Shown here: positions 9,406 to 21,323 of the stretch, piece by piece
How positions within the stretch are numbered: the first letter of the stretch is position 1
Layout of the letters: each line of letters starts with the position of its first letter
Assembly: GCF_000003605.2 (NCBI RefSeq)
Contig: NW_003153973.1
Coordinates: 1-28,890, forward strand
Reading direction: 5' to 3'
Source of the DNA: Saccoglossus kowalevskii
Taxonomy: Eukaryota > Hemichordata > Enteropneusta > Harrimaniidae
Length of the DNA: 28,890 bases
Notes under the pieces: generated by a model
Seen by the model: the letters and a program-made list of their open reading frames with translations, nothing else
Databases searched by the model: none
What the model was told of the DNA's origin: nothing
Position numbers and translations under genes: made by a program

Positions 9406-10346
9406 AAATCGTTATCGCTGGCATGAAGTACCTTCTAGAATTGACCTATAACCTCTACATACTTGTAGTAACACTACGGTAATTTAACAGCAATTCACGA
9501 AATATTTATTTACATTTTCGAACTTTTAACTATGGTAATTGTTAATATGATATCACAGGTAACAATCCCGATTGAAAAAAACAACTTTGCAATCGCTTTT
9601 CACAACTTTGTAAGCAGTTTGTTGTCGATTTTTCGGTTGGCAGTTGTGATAATCTGCTTATATATGAGGCATTCTTGATACATTTACTTAATGTTTTCGA
9701 AAATTAACTGCGGAGGTGTCATGGCGATGACATAGGTTAAATATACAAGCAACTCCGCCAACATTTCCTTCGCTTTTTCCAACATTGCACGCTGTTTTCT
9801 AACATTTTACAGTCCGTTCATGTGAAAATCTATATGTCGCTCTCAACTAGCATTTATTCAATTTGTCGACTTTACAGCTGCGCGTTTCTATATGCCAACA
9901 ACTTAGGTCATATATACCGATATATCTACCAAAGTTTCAATAACTTAGCACAACTTTGCCATCACTTTGAACAACTTTGCCCGGTGTGTTAACAGCTTAA
10001 AACCCAGTACGTGCCGATAGCATCTACAACTTGTTCTTGGAAATTAGAAAAAAATTGAAAACTTTTCCTTAATTAAAAAAGTTACAAAAATTCCACGATT
10101 TTCCACTATAAATAATTACCATCACAGTGAGAAAGAATGCAGGAACGTTGCCTTATATTTTAACTGTGTGTGTTATGAAACAAAAAAAATCAACAGCTCG
10201 TTTACTCAGGGAGTCTCCCATGCATGTACTAACCACGATCGATTGCGCTTTACTTTAAACATTTGTTGTTCAGCTAACCACACAACTGCATAGATTATTT
10301 GAAATTAAGCCGAATTGGCAGGTATTTCATGTTTTTCGATGTTTTA
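9406..10346 (+). repeat. Satellite unit 11 (941 bp)
   Basis: Shares ACTTGTAGTAAC near its start with unit 12 and CTAACCACAC near its end with units 10 and 12. Private changes include GCGGAGGTG near 9711, ATATGTCGCTCTC near 9832, TTAAAAAAGTT near 10074 and CACAACTG near 10281. Confidence 0.97.
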
Positions 10347-11291
10347 AAATCGTTATCGCTGGCATGAAGTACCTTCTAGAATTGACCTATAACCTCTACA
10401 TACTTGTAGTAACACGACGGTAGTTTAACAGCAATTCACGAAATATTTATTTACATTTTCGAACTTTTCACTATGGTAATTGTTAATATGATATCACAGG
10501 TAAGAATCCCGATTGAAACAACCAACTTTGCAATCGCTTTTCACAACTTTGTAAGCAGTTTGTTGTCGATTTTCCGGTTGGCAGTTGTCATAATCTGCTT
10601 ATATATATGAGGCATTCTTGATACGTTTACTTAATGTTTTCGAAATTTAACAGCGTGGGTGTCATGGCAATGACATAGGTTAAATATACAAGCAACTCCG
10701 CCAACATTTCCTTCGATTTTTCCAACATTGCATGCTGTTTTCTAACATTTTACAGTCAGTTCATGTGAAAATCTATAGGTTGCTTTCAACTAGCATTTAT
10801 TAAATTTGTCGACTTTACAGCTGCGCGTTTCTATATGCCAACAACTTAGGTCATATATACCGATATATCTACCAAAGTTTCAATAACTTAGCACAGCTTT
10901 GCCATCACTTTGAACAACTTTGCCCGGTGTGTTAACAGCGTAAAACCCAGTACGTGCCGATAGCATCTACAACTTGTTCTTGGAAATTAGAAAAAAAATT
11001 GAAAACTTGTCCTTAATTAAAATAGTTACAAAAATTCCACGATTTTCCACTATAAATAATTACCATCACAGTGAGAAAGAATGCAGGAACGTTGCCTTAT
11101 ATTTTATCTGTGTGTGTTATGAAACAAAAAAAAATCAACTGCTCGTTAACTCAGGGAGTCTCCCATGCATGTACTAACCACGATCGATTGCGCTTTACTT
11201 TAAACATTTGTTGTTCAGCTAACCACACAGCTGCATAGATTATTTAAAATTAAGCCGAATTGGCAGGTATTTCATGTTTTTCGATGTTTTA
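10347..11291 (+). repeat. Satellite unit 12 (945 bp)
   Basis: Carries ACACGACGGTAG near 10412, CAGGTAAGAA near 10498 (the best splice-donor match in the array), one extra AT in TATATATATGAG near 10600, GCATGCTG near 10730, CAGCTTTG near 10894 and AGCGTAAA near 10937. The tail reads TTTAAAATTAAG. Confidence 0.97.
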
Positions 11292-12220
11292 AAATCGTTA
11301 TCGCTGGCATGAAGTACCTTCTAGAATTGACCTATAACCTCTACATACTTGGAGTAACACTACGGTAATTTAACAGCAATTCACGAAATAATTATTTACA
11401 TTTTCGAACTTTTAACTATGGTAATTGTTAATATGATATCACAGGTAACAATCCCGATTGAAACAACCAACTTTGCAATCGCTTTTCACAACTTTGTAAG
11501 CAGTTTGTTGTCGATTTTTCGGTTGGCAGTTGTGATAATCTGCTCATATATGAGGCATTCTTGATACATTTACTTAATGTTTTCGAAATTTAACAGCGGG
11601 GGTGTCATGGCAATGACATAGGTTAAATATACAAGCAACTCCTCCAACATTTCCTTCGATTTTTCCAACATTGCCCGCTGTTTTCTAACATTTTACAGTC
11701 AGTTCATGTGAAAATCTATAGGTTGCTTTCAACTAGCATTTATTAAATTTGTCGACTTTACAGCTGCGCGTTTCTATATGCCAACAATATAGGTCATATA
11801 TACCAAAGTTTCAATAACTTAGCACAACTTTGCCATCACTTTGAACAACTTTGCCCGGTGTGTTAACAGCTTAAAACCCAGTACGTGCCGATAGCATCTA
11901 CAACTTGTTCTTGGAAATTAGAAAAAAATTGAAAACTTTTCCTTAATTAAAATAGTTACAAAAATTCCAAGATTTTCCACTATAAATAATTACCATCACA
12001 GTGAGAAAGAATGCAGGAACGTTGCCTTATATTTTAACTGTGTGTGTTATGAAACAAAAAAAATCAACTGCTCGTTTACTCAGGGAGTCTCCCATGCATG
12101 TACTAACCGCGATCGATTGCGCTTTACCTTAAACGTTTGTTGTTCAGCTAACTACACAGCTGCTTAGATTATTTAAAATTAAAACGAATTGGCAAGTATT
12201 TCATGTTTTTCGATGTTTTA
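11292..12220 (+). repeat. Satellite unit 13 (929 bp), 12-bp-deletion subfamily
   Basis: Lacks the 12 bp GATATATCTACC between two TACC copies near 11801-11804. The tail has ATTCCAAGA, CCGCGATCG, TTTACCTTAAAC, GCTGCTTAG, TTAAAACGAATTGGCAAG and TTTTAAAGTCG. Units 19 and 31 share all of these, and unit 23 shares the tail only. Confidence 0.97.
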
Positions 12221-13165
12221 AAGTCGTTATCGCTGGCATGAAGTACCTTCTAGAATTGACCTATAACCTCTACATACTTGGAGTAACACTACGGTAATTT
12301 AACAGCAATTCACGAAATATTTATTTACATTTTCAAACTTTTAACTATGGTAATTGTTAATATGATATCACAGGTAACAATCCCGATTGAAAAAAAACAA
12401 CTTTGCAATCGCTTTTCACAACTTTGTAAGCAGTTTGTTGTCGATTTTTCGGTTGGCAGTTGTGATAATCTGCTTATATATGAGGCATTCTTGATACATT
12501 TACTTAATGTTTTCGAAATTTAACTACAGGGGTGTCATGGCAATGACATAGGTTAAATATTCAAGCAACTCCGCCAAAATTTCCTTCGATTTTTCCAACA
12601 TTGCACGCTGTTTTCTAACAATTTTACAGTCAGTTCATGTGAAAATCTATAGGTTGCTTTCAACTAGCATTTATTAAATTTGTCGACTTTACAGCTGCGC
12701 GTTTCTATATGCCAACAATTTAGGTCATATATACCGATATATCTACCAAAGTTTCAATAACTTAGCACAACTTTGCCATCACTTTGAACAACTTTGCCCG
12801 GTGTGTTAACAGCTTAAAACCCAGTACGTGCCGATAGCATCTACAACTTGTTCTTGGAAATTAGAAAAAAAATTGAAAACTTTTCCTTAATTAAAATAGT
12901 TACAAAAATTTCACGATTTTCCACTATAAATAATTACCATCACAGTGAGAAAGAATGCAGGAACGTTGCCTTATATTTTAACTGTGTGTGTTATGAAACA
13001 AAAACAAATCAACTGCTCGTTTACTCAGGGAGTCTCCCATGCATGTACTAACCACGATCGATTGCGCTTTACTTTAAATGCTTGTTGTTCAGCTAACTAC
13101 ACAGCTGCATAGATTATTTAAAATTAAGCCGAATTGGCAGGTATTTCATGTTTTTCGATGTTTTA
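12221..13165 (+). repeat. Satellite unit 14 (945 bp)
   Basis: Marked by AACTACAGGGG near 12522, ATATTCAAG, GCCAAAATTT, TAACAATTTTACAG near 12616, CAATTTAGG, AAATTTCACG near 12904 and AAAACAAATC near 13001. Unit 24 repeats the first ~600 bp of this combination. Unit 20 shares the later markers and likewise follows a 929-bp unit. Confidence 0.97.
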
Positions 13166-13800
13166 AAATCGTTATCGATGGCATGAAGTACCTTCTAGAA
13201 TTGACCTATCACCTCTACATACTTGGAGTAACACCACGGTAATTTAACAGCAATTCACGAAATATTTATTTACATTTTCAAACTTTTAACTATGGTAATT
13301 ATTAATATGATATAACAGGTAACAATCCCGATAGAAACAACCAACTTTGCAATAGCTTTTCACAACTTTGTAAGCAGTTTGTTGTCGATTTTTCGGTTGG
13401 CAATTGTGATAATCTGCTTATATATGAGGCATTCTTTATACGTTTACTTAATGTTTTCGAAATTTAACAGCGGGGGTGTCATGGCAATGACATAGGTTAA
13501 ATATACAAGCAACTCCTCCAACATTTCCTTCGATTTTTCCAACATTGCACGCTGTTTTCTAACATTTTACAGTCAGTTCATGTGAAAATCTATAGGAACG
13601 TTGCCTTATATTTTAACTGTGTGTGTTATGAAACAAAAAAAAATCAACTGCTCGTTTACTCAGGGAGTCTCCCATGCATGTACTAACCACGATCGATTGC
13701 GCTTTACTTTAAACGTTCGTTGTTCAGCTAACTACACAGCTGCATAGATTATTTGAAATTAAGCCGAATTGGCAGGTATTTCATGTTTTTCGATGTTTTA
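13166..13800 (+). repeat. Satellite unit 15 (635 bp), internal deletion
   Basis: The only grossly truncated monomer. Its first 431 bp are related to the heads of units 19, 30 and 31 (CAAACTTTT, GATATAACAGG, CGATAGAAAC, AATAGCT, GGCAATTG). The middle 307 bp are absent, and the tail has the ACGTTCG and AAAATAGTTATCG variants shared with units 16 and 17. The TATA-like box, the second CAACTTTG pair and the A/T tract are all lost. Confidence 0.97.
13594..13596. other. Deletion junction with AGG microhomology
   Basis: TATAGG joins directly to AACGTTGCC. In unit 16 the two sides lie 307 bp apart, one ending TATAGG (14226-14231) and one at GCAGGAACG (from 14534), and both contain AGG. A single AGG remains at the junction, which fits replication slippage or microhomology-mediated repair. 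Unit 16 (942) minus unit 15 (635) is exactly 307 bp. Confidence 0.9.
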
Positions 13801-14742
13801 AAATAGTTATCGCTGGCATGAAGTACCTTCTAGAATTGACCTATAACCTCTACATACTTGGAGTAACACTACGGTAATTTAACAGCAATTCACGAAATAT
13901 TTATTTACATTTTCGAACTTTTAACTATGGTAATTGTTAATATGATATCACAGATAACAATCCCGATTGAAACAACCAACTTTGCAATCGCTTTTCACAA
14001 CTTTGTAAGCAGTTTGTTGTCGATTTCTCGGTTGGCAGTTGTGATAATCTGCTCATATATGAGGCATTCTTGATACATTTACTTAATGTTTTCGAAATTT
14101 AACAGCGGGGGTGTCATGGCAATGACATAGGTTAAATATACAAGCAACTCCTCCAACATTTCCTTCGATTTTTCCAACATTGCACGCTGTTTTCTAACAT
14201 TTTACAGTCAGTTCATGTGAAAATCTATAGGTTGCTTTCAACTAGCATTTATTAAATTTGTCGACTTTACAGCTGCGCGTTTCTATATGCCAACAACTTA
14301 GGTCATATATACCGATATATCTACCAAATTTTCAAAAACTTAGCACAACTTTGCCATCACTTTGAACAACTTTGCCCGGTGTGTTAACAGCTTAAAACCC
14401 ACTACGTGCCGATAGCATCTACAACTTGTTCTTGGAAATTAGAAAAAAATTGAAAACTTGTCCTTAATTAAAATAGTTACAAAAATTCCACGATGTTCCA
14501 CTATAAATAATTACCATCACAGTGAGAAAGAATGCAGGAACGTTGCCTTATATTTTAACTGTGTGTGTTATGAAACAAAAAAAAATCAACTGCTCGTTTA
14601 CTCAGGGAGTCTCCCATGCATGTACTAACCACGATCGATTGCGCTTTACTTTAAACGTTCGTTGTTCAGCTAACTACACAGCTGCATAGATTATTTGAAA
14701 TTAAGCCGAATTGGCAGGTATTTCATGTTTTTCGATGTTTTA
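13801..14742 (+). repeat. Satellite unit 16 (942 bp)
   Basis: Near-identical to unit 17. I count about six differences, including CGATTTCTCGG near 14022 and CGATGTTCC near 14491. Shared private markers are CAGATAACAA, GCTCATAT, CCAAATTTTCAAAAAC, ACTTGTCC and ACGTTCG. It is part of the most recent local expansion in the window. Confidence 0.97.
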
Positions 14743-15685
14743 AAATAGTTATCGCTGGCATGAAGTACCTTCTAGAATTGACCTATAACCTCTACATACT
14801 TGGAGTAACACTACGGTAATTTAACAGCAATTCACGAAATATTTATTTAATTTTTCGAACTTTTAACTATGGTAATTGTTAATATGATATCACAGATAAC
14901 AATCCCGATTGAAACAACCAACTTTGCAATCGCTTTTCACAACTTTGTAAGCAGTTTGTTGTCGATTTTTCGGTTGGCAGTTGTGATAATCTGCTCATAT
15001 ATGAGGCATTCTTGATACATTTACTTAATGTTTTCGAAATTTAACAGCGGGGGTGTCATGGCAATGACATAGGTTAAATATACAAGCAACTCCTCCAACA
15101 TTTCCTTCGATTTTTCCAACATTGCACGCTGTTTTCTAACATTTTACAGTCAGTTCATGTGAAAATCTATAGGTTGCTTTCAACTAGCATTTATTAAATT
15201 TGTCGACTTTACAGCTGCGCGTTTCTATATGCCAACAACTTAGGTCATATATACCGATATATCTACCAAATTTTCAAAAACTTAGCACAACTTTGCCATC
15301 ACTTTGAACAACTTTGCCCGGTGTGTTAACAGCTTAAAACCCACTACGTGCCGATAGCATCTACAACTTGTTCTTGGAAATTAGAAAAAAATTGAAAACT
15401 TGTCCTTAATTAAAATAGTTACAAAAATTCCACGATTTTCCACTATAAATAATTACCATCACAGTGAGAAAGAATGCAGGAACGTTGCCTTATATTTTAA
15501 CTGTTTGTGTTATGAAACAAAAAAAAAATCAACCGCTCGTTTACTCAGGGAGTCTCCCATGCATGTACTAACCACGATCGATTGCGCTTTACTTTAAACG
15601 TTCGTTGTTCAGCTAACTACACAGCTGCATAGATTATTTGAAATTAAGCCGAATTGGCAGGTATTTCATGTTTTTCGATGTTTTA
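14743..15685 (+). repeat. Satellite unit 17 (943 bp)
   Basis: Nearly a duplicate of unit 16. Private changes are TATTTAATTTTTCG near 14841, CTGTTTGTG near 15502, one extra A in the second poly-A run and CAACCGCTCG near 15530. The tail again has ACGTTCG and AAAATAGTTATCG. Confidence 0.97.
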
Positions 15686-16627
15686 AAATAGTTATCGCTG
15701 GCATGAAGTACCTTCTAGAATTGACCTATAACCTCTACATACTTGGAGTAACACTACGGTAATTTAACAGCAATTCACGAAATATTTATTTACATTTTCG
15801 AACTTTTAACTATGGTAATTGTTAATATGATATCACAGATAACAATCCCGATTGAAACAACCAACTTTGCAATCGCTTTTCACAACTTTGTAAGCAGTTT
15901 GTTGTCGATTTTTCGGTTGGCAGTTGTGATAATCTGCTCATATATGAGGCATACTTGATACATTTACTTAATGTTTTCGAAATTTAACAGCGGGGGTGTC
16001 ATGGCAATGACATAGGTTAAATATTCAAGCAACTTCGCCAAAATTTCCTTCGATTTTTCCAACATTGCACGCTGTTTTCTAACATTTTACAGTCAGTTCA
16101 TGTGAAAATCTATAGGTTGCTTTCAACTAGCATTTATTAAATTTGTCGACTTTACAGCTGCGCGTTTCTACCTGCCAACAATTTAGTCATATATACCGAT
16201 ATATCTGCCAAAGTTTCAATAACTTAGCACAACTTTGCCATCACTTTGAACAACTTTGCCCGGTGTGTTGACAGCTTTAAACTCAGTACATGCCGATAGC
16301 ATCTACAACTTGTTCTTGGAAATTAGAAAAAAAATTGAAAACTTTTCTTTAATTAAAATAGTTCCAAAAATTCCACGATTTTCCACTATAAATAATTACC
16401 ATCACAGTGAGAAAGAATGCAGGAACGTTGCCTTATATTTTAACTGTGTGTGTTATGAAACAAAAAAAAATCAACTGCTCGTTTACTCAGGGAGTCTCCC
16501 ATGCATGTACTAACCACGATCGATTGCGCTTTACTTTAAACGCTTGTTGTTCAGCTAACTACACAGCTGCATAGATTATTTAAAATTAAGCCGAATTTGC
16601 AGGTATTTCATGTTTTTTGATGTTTTA
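15686..16627 (+). repeat. Satellite unit 18 (942 bp), mosaic
   Basis: The head matches units 16-17 (CAGATAAC, GCTCATAT). The second half matches unit 30: ATATTCAAG, GCCAAAATTT, ATATCTGCC, GTTGACAGCTTTAAACTC near 16267, GTTCCAAAA, ACGCTTG, GTTTTTTGATG and CGTTATCGTTGG. The switch lies before about 16020. Confidence 0.97.
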
Positions 16628-17556
16628 AAATCGTTATCGTTGGCATGAAGTACATTCTAGAATTGACCTATAACCTCTACATACTTGGAGTAACACCTCG
16701 GTAATTTAACAGCAATTCACGAAATATTTATTTACATTTTCAAACTTTTAACTATGGTAATTGTTAATATGATATAACAGGAAACAATCCCGATAGAAAC
16801 AAGCAACTTTGCAATAGCTTTTCACAACTTTGTAAGCAGTTTGTTGTCGATTTTTCGGTTGGCAATTGTGATAATCTGCTTATATATGAGGCATTCTTGA
16901 TACGTTTACTTAATGTTTTCGAAATTTAACAGCGGGGGTGTCATGGCAATGACATAGGTTAAATATACAAGCAACTCCTCCAACATTTCCTTCGATTTTT
17001 CCAACATTGCCCGCTGTTTTCTAACATTTTACAGTCAGTTCATGTGAAAATCTATAGGTTGCTTTCAACTAGCATTTATTAAATTTGTCGACTTTACAGC
17101 TGCGCGTTTCTATATGCCAACAATATAGGTCATATATACCAAAGTTTCAATAACTTAGCACAACTTTGCCATCACTTTGAACAACTTTGCCCGGTGTGTT
17201 AACAGCTTAAAACCCAGTACGTGCCGATAGCATCTACAACTTGTTCTTGGAAATTAGAAAAAAATTGAAAACTTTTCCTTAATTAAAATAGTTACAAAAA
17301 TTCCAAGATTTTCCACTATAAATAATTACCATCACAGTGAGAAAGAATGCAGGAACGTTGCCTTATATTTTAACTGTGTGTGTTATGAAACAAAAAAAAT
17401 CAACTGCTCGTTTACTCAGGGAGTCTCCCATGCATGTACTAAACGCGATCGATTGCGCTTTACCTTAAACGTTTGTTGTTCAGCTAACTACACAGCTGCT
17501 TAGATTATTTAAAATTAAAACGAATTGGCAAGTATTTCATGTTTTTCGATGTTTTA
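16628..17556 (+). repeat. Satellite unit 19 (929 bp), 12-bp-deletion subfamily
   Basis: The start reads ACACCTCGG, CAAACTTTT, GATATAACAGGAAAC and GATAGAAACAAGC, nearly the same as unit 31. The 12-bp TACC-flanked deletion is at about 17137-17140. The tail has the CGCGATCG, GCTGCTTAG and TTAAAACGAATTGGCAAG markers. Units 18-19 correspond to units 30-31. Confidence 0.97.
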
Positions 17557-18500
17557 AAGTCGTTATCGCTGGCATGAAGTACCTTCTAGAATTGACCTAT
17601 AACCTCTACATACTTGGAGTAACACTACGGTAATTTAACAGCAATTCACGAAATATTTATTTACATTTTCGAACTTTTAACTATGGTAATTGTTAATATG
17701 ATATCACAGGTAACAATCCCGATTGAAAGAAAACAACTTTGCAATCGCTTTTCACAACTTTGTAAGCAGTTTGTTGTCGATTTTTCGGTTGGCAGTTGTG
17801 ATAATCTGCTTATATATGAGGCATTCTTGATACATTTACTTAATGTTTTCGAAATTTAACAGCGGGGGTGTCATGGCAATGACATAGGTTAAATATACAA
17901 GCAACTCCTCCAACATTTCCTTCGATTTTTCCAACATTGCACGCTGTTTTCTAACATTTTACAGTCAGTTCATGTGAAAATCTATAGGTTGCTTTCAACT
18001 AGCATTTATTAAATTTGTCGACTTTACAGCTGCGCGTTTCTATATGCCAACAATTTAGGTCATATATACCGATATATCTACCAAAGTTTCAATAACTTAG
18101 CACAACTTTGCCATCACTTTGAACAACTTTGCCCGGTGTGTTAACAGCTTAAAACCCAGTACGTGCCGATAGCATCTACAACTTGTTCTTGGAAATTAGA
18201 AAAAAAATTGAAAACTTTTCCTTAATTAAAATAGTTACAAAAATTTCACGATTTTCCACTATAAATAATTACCATCACAGTGAGAAAGAATGCAGGAACG
18301 TTGCCTTATATTTTAACTGTGTGTGTTATGAAACAAAAACAAATCAACTGCTCGTTTACTCAGGGAGTCTCCCATGCATGTACGAACCACGATCGATTGC
18401 GCTTTACTTTAAACATTTGTTGTTCAGCTAACTACACAGCTGCATAGATTATTTAAAATTAAGCCGAATTGGCAGGTATTTCATGTTTTTCGATGTTTTA
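17557..18500 (+). repeat. Satellite unit 20 (944 bp)
   Basis: Follows a 929-bp unit as unit 14 does, and shares CAATTTAGG, AAATTTCACG and AAAACAAATC with unit 14. Private changes are GAAAGAAAACAAC near 17724 and GTACGAACC near 18381, where the usual TAA is lost, so the short frame runs slightly longer. Confidence 0.97.
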
Positions 18501-19443
18501 AAATCGTTATCGCTGACATGAAGTACCTTCTAGAATTGACCTATAACCTCTACATACTTGGAGTAACACTACGGTAATTTAACAGCAATTCACGAAATAT
18601 TTATTTACATTTTCGAATTTTTAACTATGGTAATTGTTAATATGATATCACAGGTAACAATCCCGATTGAAAAAAACAACTTTGCAATCGCTTTTCACAA
18701 CTTTGTAAGCAGTTTGTTGTCGATTTTTCGGTTGGCAGTTGTGATAATCTGCTTATATATGAGGCATTCTTGATACATTTACTTAATGTTTTCGAAATTT
18801 AACTGCGGGGGTGTCATGGCAATGACATAGGTTAAATATACAAGCAACTCCGCCAACATTTCCTTGGCTTTTTCCAACATTGCACGCTGTTTTCTAACAT
18901 TTTACAGTCAGTTCATGTGAAAATCTATAGGTTGCTTTCAACTAGCATTTATTAAATTTGTCGACTTTACAGCTGCGGGTTTCTATATGCCAACAACTTA
19001 GGTCATATATACCGATATATCTACCAAAGTTTCAATAACTTAGCACAACTTTGCCATCACTTTGAACAACTTTGCCCGGTGTGTTAACAGCTTAAAACCC
19101 AGTACGTGCCGATAGCATCTACAACTTGTTCTTGGAAATTAGAAAAAAAATTGAAAACTTTTCCTTAATTAAAATAGTTACAAAAATTCCACGATTTTCC
19201 ACTATAAATAATTACCATCACAGTGAGAAAGAATGCAGGAACGTTGCCTTATATTTTAACTGTGTGTGTTATGAAACAAAAACAAATCAACTGCTCGTTT
19301 ACTAAGGGAGTCTCCCATGCATGTACTAACCACGATCGATTGCGCTTTACTTTAAACGTTTGTTGTTCAGCTAACTACACAGCTGCATAGATTTTTTGAA
19401 AGCAAGCCGAATTGGCAGGTATTTCATGTTTTTCGATGTTTTA
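18501..19443 (+). repeat. Satellite unit 21 (943 bp)
   Basis: Begins CGTTATCGCTGACATG like unit 27. Private changes are TCGAATTTTTAAC near 18614, CTTGGCTTTT near 18864, CTGCGGGTTTC near 18974, ACTAAGGG near 19302 and ATTTTTTGAAAGCAAGCC near 19392. It keeps AAAACAAATC from unit 20. Confidence 0.97.
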
Positions 19444-20382
19444 AAATCGTTATCGCTGGCATGAAGTACCTTCTAGAATTGACGTATAACCTCTGCATAC
19501 TTGGAGTAACACTACGGTAATTTAACAGCAATTCACGAAATATTTATTTACATTTTCGAACTTTTAACTATGGTAATTTTTAATATGATATCACAGGTAA
19601 CAATCCCGATTGAAACAACCAACTTTGCAATCGATTTTCACAACTTTGTAAGCAGTTTACTGTCGATTTTTCGGTTGGCAGTTGTGATAATCTGCTTATA
19701 TATGAGGCATTCTTGATACGTTTACTTAATGTTTTCGAAATTTAACAGCGGGGGTGTCATGGCAATGACATAGGTTAAATATACAAGCAACTCCGCCAAC
19801 ATTTCCTTCGATTTTTCCAACATTGCACGCTGTTTTCTAACATTTTACAGTCAGTTCATGTGAAAATCAATAGGTTGCTTTCAACTAGCATTTATTAAAT
19901 TTGTCGACTTTACAGCTGCGCGTTTCTATATGCCAACAATTTAGGTCATATATACGATATATCTACCAAAGTTTCAATAACTTAGCACAACTTTGCCATC
20001 ACTTTGAACAACTTTGCCCGGTGTGTTAACAGCTTAAAACCCAGTACGTCCCGATAGCATCTACAACTTGTTCTTGCAAATTAGAAAAAAATTGAAAACT
20101 TTTCCTTAATTAAAATAGTTACGAAAATTCCACGATTTTCCACTATAAATAATTACCATCACAATGAGAAAGAATGCAGGAACGTTGCCTTATATTTTAA
20201 CTGTGTCTGTTATGAAACAAAAAAAAATCAACTGCTCGTTTACTCAGGGAGTCTCCCATGCATGTAAACCACGATCGATTGCGCTTTACTTTAAACATTT
20301 CTTGTTCAGCTAACTACACAGCTGCATAGATTATTTAAAATTAAACCGAATTGGCAGGTATTTCATGTTTTTCGATGTTTTA
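19444..20382 (+). repeat. Satellite unit 22 (939 bp)
   Basis: Carries many private changes: GACGTATAACCTCTGC near 19482, AATTTTTAATATG near 19575, GTTTACTGTCG near 19656, TATATACGATATATC (one C lost) near 19950, CGTCCCGATAG near 20047, TTGCAAATT near 20075, ACAATGAG, GTGTCTG and CATGTAAACC (two bases lost) near 20260. The AAATCAATAGG and TTAAACCG variants link it to units 23 and 27. Confidence 0.97.
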
Positions 20383-21323
20383 AAATCGTTATCGCTGGCA
20401 TGAAGTACCTTCTAGAATTGACCTATAACCTCTACATACTTGGAGTAACACTACGGTAATTTAACAGCAATTCACGAAATATTTATTTACATTTTCGAAC
20501 TTTTAACTATGGTAATTGTTAATATGATATCACAGGTAACAATCCCGATTGAAAAAAACAACTTTGCAATCGCTTTTCACAACTTTGTAAGCAGTTTGTT
20601 GTCGATTTTTCGGTTGGCAGTTGTGATAATCTGCTTATATATGAGGCATTCTTGATACGTTTACTTAATGTTTTCGAAATTTAACAGCGGGGGTGTCATG
20701 GCAATGACATAGGTTAAATATACAAGCAACTCCGCCAACATTTCCTTCGATTTTTCCAACATTGCACGCTGTTTTCTAACATTTTACAGTCAGTTCATGT
20801 GAAAGTCAATAGGTTGCTTTCAACTAGCATTTATTAAATTTGTCGACTTTACAGCTGCGCGTTTCTATATGCCAACAATATAGGTCATATATACCGATAT
20901 ATCTACCAAAGTTTCAATAACTTAGCACAACTTTGCCATCACTTTGAACAACTTTGCCCGGTGTGTTAACAGCTTAAAACCCAGTACGTGCCGATAGCAT
21001 CTACAACTTGTTCTTGGAAATTAGAAAAAAATTGAAAACTTTTCCTTAATTAAAATAGTTACAAAAATTCCAAGATTTTCCACTATAAATAATTACCATC
21101 ACAGTGAGAAAGAATGCAGGAACGTTGCCTTATATTTTAACTGTGTGTGTTATGAAACAAAAAAAATCAACTGCTCGTTTACTCAGGGAGTCTCCCATGC
21201 ATGTACTAAACGCGATCGATTGCGCTTTACCTTAAACGTTTGTTGTTCAGCTAACTACACAGCTGCTTAGATTATTTAAAATTAAAACGAATTGGCAAGT
21301 ATTTCATGTTTTTCGATGTTTTA
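20383..21323 (+). repeat. Satellite unit 23 (941 bp), mosaic
   Basis: The middle has GAAAGTCAATAGG and CAATATAGG, as in unit 27. The tail has all the 929-bp-subfamily markers (ATTCCAAGA, CGCGATCG, TTTACCTTAAAC, GCTGCTTAG, GGCAAG), but the 12-bp segment is present. It is either an ancestor-like state before the deletion or a recombinant. The end reads TTTTAAATTCG, unique to this unit. Confidence 0.97.

Noticed and set aside
15400-15597. 65-aa frame in unit 17
   Set aside because: It starts at a TTG created by the ACTTGTCC variant and is another reading of the same non-coding repeat region.
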